Assembly (NCBI RefSeq): GCF_019320115.1 | Contig: NC_089597.1 | Location: 117,992,000 to 118,055,999 of the forward strand | Length of the DNA stretch: 64,000 bases | DNA from: Miscanthus floridulus | Taxonomy: Eukaryota > Streptophyta > Magnoliopsida > Poales > Poaceae | Direction: 5' to 3' | Part shown: positions 58,472 through 64,000 of the stretch, piece after piece | Layout: each line of letters begins with the position of its first letter | Position numbering within the stretch: position 1 is the stretch's first letter | Made by a program: the position numbers and the translations under genes | Notes under the pieces: generated by a model | The model's input: only the letters and a program-made list of their open reading frames with translations | What the model was told of the DNA's origin: nothing | Databases searched by the model: none

Positions 58472-60246
58472 ATTATTAACAACGTTGGTCAGAAAACAAC
58501 AACATCATAAAATAATTTCTTTATCTGTGGAAAACTTTCTTTTTCTTGAATTTTACCCCCAGGGAAAAATTGCTTTTTCTATTTTCTTTAATCCATTAAT
58601 CATTTTCCAGGAAATAAACATTTTCTGGAAAAACTTTCTTTTTCTCCAGTTAAATATCACGTCGGTTCAAAATCACTAGAGAATATACTTTTTCTTTAGC
58701 AGCGGAAAACGTATACTCAATTTCTTGAATTTTACCCACGGGAAAAATCATTTTTCTATTTTTCATTTGAGCCAATTTGCATTTTTCAATTTTCCAGGAA
58801 AATGAAAAAAGAGATAACAGGCTCAATCCTTCTCTGTCGGCCCAAAAAACGTCAAAAGCCGGTTCGGCCCATCTGTCCGCGCGCGCACAGGCCGCACCCA
58901 GGCCGCAACCTGGGCCTGGGCCGGCAAAGTGCCGCGCGTGCTCGCGCCCGCCTGGGCTGAAAACCGGCCCTTGCTTCCATCACCGTCAGATCTCATCCGA
59001 CGGCCATCCGTTCATCTCGGCCGAATAAAAGCCTCCTTCGGCCGCGGTCAGCAAACCCTAGTGTTCATTCCTTTCGTTGCTCTCTCTCTCTTCTTCGTCG
59101 CTCTCTCCTCTCTCTACCTTAGCGCAGCCACAGCGAGACACCGAGAGCGAGCGAAGATGGAGGAGCGACCATGGCGCCGTCGCCGGCCCCCTCGCCGGCG
59201 CGCGTGCTCCCCAACTGGTGAGCACGCCGCCATCGAGCGGCCTGGCCGCGGCGCCCCCTTGGCCGAGCCCGGCAAGCTAGCTACCCCCGCTCGGTTTCTT
59301 CTCCCGCACCGACGAAGGGACAACCCGACGCACGGCGAGGTAGATCCACCCCTTCCCCTTCGGATTTGTATTGTTCTTCTTCCTTTTCTTTTTGAGTTCA
59401 TCCGAATGGGAAACTAGGGTTAGGGTTAGGGTTCCAACCCTTCTTTTTCTCTTCTTCTTCCCCAATCGGATCTAGATCTTGTTTGCTTTTCTTTGTTTGA
59501 CCGATTGGGGTTAGGGTTCGTGTGCCGACCCCTTTTCTTTGTTCTTTTTCTTTTCGCTTGAATTTCCTTTCTTTTCTTTTCGGATTTGATTCCAATTGGG
59601 ATGAGGGGTTTAGGGTTCTGAATCTCTTCCCTTCCCCTTCTTCCCCCTTCCCCTTCTTCTTTTGGGATTAACCCGATTCGAGGTACTAGGGTTAGGGTTT
59701 CATTTTCTTTTGATTTCTTTTCCTTTTCGGAGTTCATCCGAATCTCTTCCCTTCTTCCCCTTTTCTTTCTCCGATTTGGATTGATCTCTGTTTTCTGAAC
59801 CGAAGGTGGGGATTAGGGTTAGGGTTAGGGTTCGTGTGCCGACCCCTGTTCTTTTCTTTCCTTCCTTTCTTTTCTTTGATTTCTTCTGTTTTGGATTCAA
59901 GATCGAGATGGGGGTACTTTCTAGGTACTGTTTCTCTTCCCCGTTGAAGGCTTTTACGGGTTTAGGGTTCGTGAACCCCTTCTGTTTTTAGATCCGAAAG
60001 GAAGTGTTCGGTTCTTTTCTCTTCTTCTTCCCCGAGCTTTCTGTGCGGGTTAGGGTTAGGGTTCTTGAGATCCTTTTCCCCTTTCTTTACTTCTTCTCTG
60101 ATCCAAACACGGATCTGTTCTTTCTTGCCGTGTCAGTGCGGCACTTTTCCCGCGCGGTGGCGGTGGCGACCGATAGACAGTGACTTCTGCCACCCCGGTC
60201 ACTCTTTCTTTTTCTTTTACCCGATTAGGGTTAGGGTTACACAGAG
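58472..60246. other. Long Copia leader with telomere-like ttaggg boxes and promoter-like patch
   Basis: Nearly 1.8 kb without gag. 58,490-58,800 holds imperfect repeats of ggaaaaactttctttttc type. 58,850-59,220 is GC-rich and, on the plus strand, looks like a plant promoter and first exon (aataaaag at 59,024, an aaaccctag telo-box near 59,053, a CT-rich leader, ATG at 59,157). 59,400-60,240 has six clusters of gggttaggg at irregular spacing. No protein domain was recognised on either strand. Confidence 0.6.
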
Positions 60247-60266
60247 GCAACCATGCTCTGGTACCA
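60247..60266 (-). promoter_or_regulatory. Copia primer-binding site (initiator tRNA-Met type)
   Basis: Immediately inside the 5' (right) LTR the minus strand reads atggtaccagagcatggttg, close to the tggtatcagagc primer-binding site used by many plant Copia elements. Confidence 0.8.
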
Positions 60267-60267
60267 T

Positions 60268-60676
60268 TGTTAGGATCGATGATTAGTACCTCTGTGTGTG
60301 ACCGTAGATCCGGTTAGCCTCCTTGACGTTTCTCTTTGCGGCACAGCAACGTAGACGCCGGTGCCGCGGTGTAGTAGGAGTCATCCAGCGCGGTGGAGAG
60401 AAGTCTAGTGGCGCTGACGGAGAACCTGCAGGCGCGAGGGTGAGGTTGGTGGGGCACATCCCGTCGCTGGCAGTACGGCCTTTAGATTGGATTAGGGTTT
60501 TCTTTTGGTGGGTGTGGCGGCTTTGGTCAACCTCGTGAAACGAGCCCCGATCCCCACCTTCTCTATTTGTATGTGCTGTGCGACAGGGGCCCACCAACCA
60601 GTTAGGGTTGGGCTCCCCCGATCAGGGAGCAGAGGCAAGGGCCCGATAAGGGTCTATTGGTGGAGATCAACTAACA
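60268..60676 (-). repeat. 5' LTR of the Copia element
   Basis: 409 bp, TGTTAG..CTAACA. It shares most of its sequence with the left LTR but has indels around 60,340-60,380, and is followed directly by the CAGGG duplication. Confidence 0.93.
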
Positions 60677-60681
60677 CAGGG

Positions 60682-61140
60682 CTCTAGATCTAAGAATCTC
60701 CGGAGCTAGGTACTACCCCAAATATGCGGTTTAAAATCTTCATCAGTACAATGCATTGTACCATTCTCTACCTTTCTATCTAAATTCTAGAAGTTGTTAG
60801 CAATGAGTATAAGATAACATACAAAATCTACTGTGGTAAGAGACACTGAGACTTTTTTTATCCCCATCTCTGCAACCTCTTGCGTTGCAACCGCGGTTAC
60901 ATGTTGTTTCCATGGACTGAATATAGTTTCACCTGTTTCCAGTTATTTCCATGGACTTTTGTTGCTTTCCTCCACTGTTGGTTGGAGAGGGTCACACTTT
61001 GAAGTGTGTGTGGTAGAACTTGGAACATTGAGATATTTACGTGTATGGCCTTCAAGAAAAATGTGTCTACTTTTCATGGCTTTTGTTTTAACTTACCTAT
61101 ATAGCTCAAAAACGAAAATCTCTTCCTGCCCTAACCCCAA
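60682..61140. other. Intergenic DNA flanking the Copia element
   Basis: The first part was continuous with 54,428 before the Copia insertion. The frame at 60,833-61,162 has no recognisable domain. Confidence 0.4.
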
Positions 61141-61700
61141 AAAGTGCAGGTTTAAACAATAGCAGTTTTTCAACCATGCTTGGTTCGTGTCCATGTCGAC
61201 GTGTCCTTTACCGGTTTAACCCTCAAAAATTAAATCAGATGAGTGGATAGTGCCAAAACAGTAGTGTAAAAACACCACGGCAAGCAACTTTTAATGCTGC
61301 TGTAAAATTTGCTCTCCTGTGTACATCCAACTAAAAAATCTGGTTAAAAAGATATCACTCAGAGAAGAAAGATACACTTTCTTTTAAAAAAAATGGGCGG
61401 GCTAATTTTAGCCCGAAAGCTTGCATTGCATCCAGTTCGGTTACATTTCAGTGTATAATACTCGGGCCTGGCGTGTTACGGTATTAGGCCCACTCAGAAC
61501 TCTAAGAACATCGTCGGTCATGGCCTAATTGGTGGGTTTTTGATACTCGAGCAGGTGATGACTTGGCTCCCCTAAAAAAAAGGTGATGACTTGGCAAAAA
61601 AAACTTTCTGAGCGGCAGGCATTCTTTGACGCTAAAAAAACCCTGATAATTCTTGAGTAGAAAATCCTGCTTATCGGCTGAATTTTTCAAACATAACTCT
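61141..61700. repeat. Detached 3' flank of the I29-gene locus
   Basis: 61,141-61,330 matches 30,630-30,840 and 33,780-33,925 (gtgcaggtttaaacaatagc, tagtgccaaaacagtagtgt, caagcaacttttaatgctgc). 61,390-61,690 matches 33,950-34,245 (the gggcgggctaattttagcccg segment, then tattaggcccactcagaact). No I29 coding exon lies next to it in this window. Confidence 0.82.
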
Positions 61701-62730
61701 TTCTCTCCTAAATTATAAGTCGTTCTGATTTTTTTAATACATAACTTTTACTATATATTTAAATATATATTGTCACGTCTAGACACATACTACAAAAGTT
61801 AGAACAACTAAAAATTTGGAATGGATGGAGTATGGTCTACGCTTTCTCTTTGGAGGTCTTGGAATCTTGGATCCTTCCATCATTCATGATCTTTTTTTTT
61901 TAATTAGAACCCTACATCAGCGCAAGTCTGCCGGACCAAGCAATGCCAATTTTTCTTTCCTTCCAATAGGGAAACGACGAGAGAGGGAGATGCTGCTGTC
62001 TGCCATTGCTAGATGATTAAAATATTCTTTGCTTTGCTTACGTATGTGATTGTGGCTTCGAAGGAGGAGAAGAGCTTCTCCACTGGTGTTTCTAGACTCA
62101 TGGAATTATTTTATTTGGCATGAGTCGATGCATGCACACACGGAAAGAAGAGGAAGAGGAAGGAAGAGGAAAGGGACGGAAAGCACCGGATCGCTCACCC
62201 ATGTGTTCGGCTTAAAAGAACAAAACTTTTTTTTAATTTGAATGACCCATAGGATGAGTTGAGCTACCACTAAAGATCGAAGGTATCGACTCAATTGCAT
62301 CTTGTTGTGTACATACGTGGCCTCGGTGAGTCGACCCACCACTACACACGCCCGAAGAAACCAGGCGGAATGTCTCTGTCTCGCGCGATTAAGAAATGTG
62401 TGTTGACGGCCATTTCTGTATTGTACGATTTTTCTCGCTGAGAAATGGCCCCGACACGATCACACGAACAAGGACGTTCGGTCTAATCATACGTCTTTCA
62501 CAAATAAAATAACGAAAAGAATAATAAAACTGGACGAAAGCAAAAAGCAACCGCAAGATTGGGAGGGAGGACTACGAGAGCGCAATGGATTGATGGGCAG
62601 GTAAAAGTCACGTCGGCCAAACGGACGTGGCCGTTAAGCGCACGGCACGCTAGGAATGCCGACGTGCTCTTTTCCTCTAGGCATTTCTGGTCCATCTTGG
62701 AGTACTCCACCTAATTTAGGTTATGCTGTT
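61701..62730. other. Intergenic DNA, no gene supported
   Basis: Short ORFs only; purine-rich gaagaggaagaggaaggaag at about 62,147-62,166. No recognisable transposon end or RNA gene. Confidence 0.5.
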
Positions 62731-62733
62731 TTA

Positions 62734-63045
62734 GGGCTTCTTTGGCGAGGCTTTTGCAGAGGTTTCAGCTCCGGCTCCTGCAGAAGCTGTGCTAAACGTC
62801 TGTTTTGGAAAGAGCTCCGCATGGAGAGCCGATCAAGAACTAGAGCTATTTTTTGCCTGCGCAGGAGAAACTAAAAAATGAGCTCCGCGCGGCTCCTTGC
62901 TGTGGGTTCACGTCGTCTAGTGCAAAGGAGCCGTTTTGCCAAACATTTTCTAGAACGGCTTCAGCTCCTTCAGAGGAGCTGCTCCTTCAGAGAAGCCAGA
63001 GTAGGAGCCATTTTCAAAGGAGTTAGGGCCCTGCCAAACAAGCCC
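62734..63045. mobile_element. Tourist-like MITE, 312 bp, TTA target duplication
   Basis: The left end GGGCTTCTTTGGCGAGG and the reverse complement of the right end GGGCTTGTTTGGCAGGG are inverted repeats. TTA flanks both ends (62,731-62,733 and 63,046-63,048). A 3-bp TTA/TAA duplication is diagnostic of PIF/Harbinger-derived Tourist elements. The interior is noncoding with internal repeats of the gagctgctcc and cagctcc type. Confidence 0.8.
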
Positions 63046-63048
63046 TTA

Positions 63049-64000
63049 ATAAAACTCTATAGCATCACGACCACCAATGATTAAGTGCTAAGCCTATTAT
63101 TTTCTTTTTTATTATGAGCACGACCACAATTACAAGCACATATTCGTACCCTTACTTTTCTATAGACATACTTGAATAACTAGCTAGCTAAAGTTAGCTT
63201 AAATTTACCGTTTTTAAATTTACCCTTATATTTTTTTCTTAGGCTTACTCTCTAAATTCTCGTTTCGAGCCATTTGAATAAAAATAATGTCTATATCTTT
63301 CCATCTAATGGCTTCTCTATATATTGTATGCGCACTTTGGAGAGTCATTTTTGTTCTCTATCTTTGTTTAGTGAGAAAACTAAGAATAGAGGATGACTGT
63401 AGTTGAAAATCTCCTATCAACACAAAATGATATAAAGAGGATTTTGAAGTTGCTCTAGTGGCTACAGACCCCAAAAAAATACTCAACACCTAAATTAGGT
63501 TGTTTTTAGCCCATCCAAATAGATCATATATCTTTATCACTATATCTCAAAGACTTACACAATCATTCGTGACAAAAAAAAAGTGTTAGTGAAATAATAT
63601 TTTCATGTCTATATTTTAGTTGATAAATTTTGAAGCTTATATAGATAGGGGATTTTCAAGGTAACTTAATCTTGGATGCGATGTTGCCAACCTTTTCGAA
63701 GTGTCAAATGTCTTGCACTCTTGTGTAAGCAAAAACTACACGTAAATTCATGTTTAATCGTTTTACAAAAAGTTGACATTTTGGATATGCAACTCCAAAT
63801 GATTATTATCTTCTAGGAGTATGTTCTAACCCTCTCGTCCAGTTTTTCTATCGGTGTACGGAGTCATTTGACCTTATGCATGCTTTTAACCGGATAATAA
63901 GCTGGCTCGGCTCGGCTCGGCTCGTTCTGGCTCGTTAAGAGCTCAAGCTGGCTCATTAAGTTCGCGAGCTAGATATAAAAAATACACAAAATATAATATT
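63049..64000. other. AT-rich intergenic DNA with a GGCTC repeat
   Basis: No gene is seen. A ggctcggctcggctcggctcg run at about 63,903-63,923 precedes a ttctggctcgttaagagctc segment. The window ends in AT-rich DNA. Confidence 0.55.

Larger units (their letters stand above)
54434..60676 (-). mobile_element. Copia retrotransposon with both LTRs and CAGGG target duplication
   Basis: The left LTR 54,434-54,841 and right LTR 60,268-60,676 both run TGTTAG..CTAACA. The 5-bp CAGGG occurs at 54,429-54,433 and 60,677-60,681. Polarity is minus: a primer-binding site (tggtaccagagcatgg on the minus strand, like the initiator tRNA-Met site) lies inside the right LTR and a purine tract (aaggggagaa on the minus strand) inside the left LTR. 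Roughly 30-40 differences between the LTRs by eye point to an old insertion. The interior is decayed and lacks the gag-end/protease part. Confidence 0.95.

Noticed and set aside
58929..59417. 162-aa plus-strand ORF starting in the GC-rich patch
   Set aside because: Basic low-complexity sequence with no domain; it may be part of captured leader DNA, so it is described there and not called a gene.
59413..60237. gggttaggg clusters as an interstitial telomere
   Set aside because: There are only two to three units per cluster, separated by unrelated sequence, and they use a six-base unit where most plants have TTTAGGG; telomere-like boxes in a leader are a better description.

Overview
This window looks like repeat-rich nuclear DNA from a grass (Poaceae), probably a panicoid of the sorghum/sugarcane/maize type. 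The basis is: CACTA transposons with arrays of the TTTGCCGAGTG and AGGGGCGGCTG boxes common in grasses; a polyubiquitin gene with an intron in its 5' leader; Tat-lineage Gypsy and Copia retrotransposons; many small MITEs; GC-rich first exons; and introns with GT..AG borders. No bacterial-style operon, CRISPR array, rRNA or convincing tRNA gene was seen. Species cannot be fixed by reading alone.

Layout. 1-2,700: GC-rich intergenic DNA with a ~330-bp duplicated block, then an AT-rich fold-back element. 3,133-5,520: a compact CACTA element with an intact CTT target duplication that encodes only the N-terminal domain of a TNP2 transposase. 5,940-6,450: two MITEs. 6,507-15,456: a large composite bounded by TTTGCCGAGTG CACTA ends. 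Its left arm carries a minus-strand TNP1-like gene, its right arm a plus-strand TNP2+TNP1 pair, and between them lie a 159-nt pyrimidine run, a 100-N assembly gap and a noncoding block. 16,300-18,470: a broken polyubiquitin gene. 18,848-22,685: a ~1.9-kb noncoding tandem duplication. 24,078-24,929 (minus): a gene with three ubiquitin-like domains and one in-frame stop. 25,714-26,975: a Copia fragment.

27,266-34,250 holds the most interesting host genes: two related genes (copy A damaged, copy B open) encoding secreted proteins made of two tandem I29-type papain-propeptide repeats with no peptidase domain. Pieces of the same locus recur near 49.3-49.9 kb (antisense, split by a 308-bp near-perfect palindrome) and near 61.1-61.7 kb (3' flank only). 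At 48.1-48.4 kb the first exon of what looks like a papain-family cysteine protease is present twice as a tail-to-tail inverted repeat. The window therefore carries both propeptide-only inhibitor-like genes and the wreck of a possible target or relative.

34,577-46,008 is a 5'-truncated Tat-lineage Gypsy element (gag, protease, RT, two RNase H domains, integrase, antisense ORF, 3' LTR). 46-54 kb is mostly noncoding, with an unrecognised exon fragment and an importin-alpha-like fragment. 54,434-60,676 is a Copia element with both LTRs and a perfect 5-bp CAGGG target duplication, but a decayed interior. The last 3.3 kb holds the I29-locus 3' flank, a Tourist-like MITE and intergenic DNA. Decay is pervasive: stop codons in several unrelated elements and gene copies sit mostly where CAG, CGA or TGG codons are expected, as deamination of methylated cytosine would produce.
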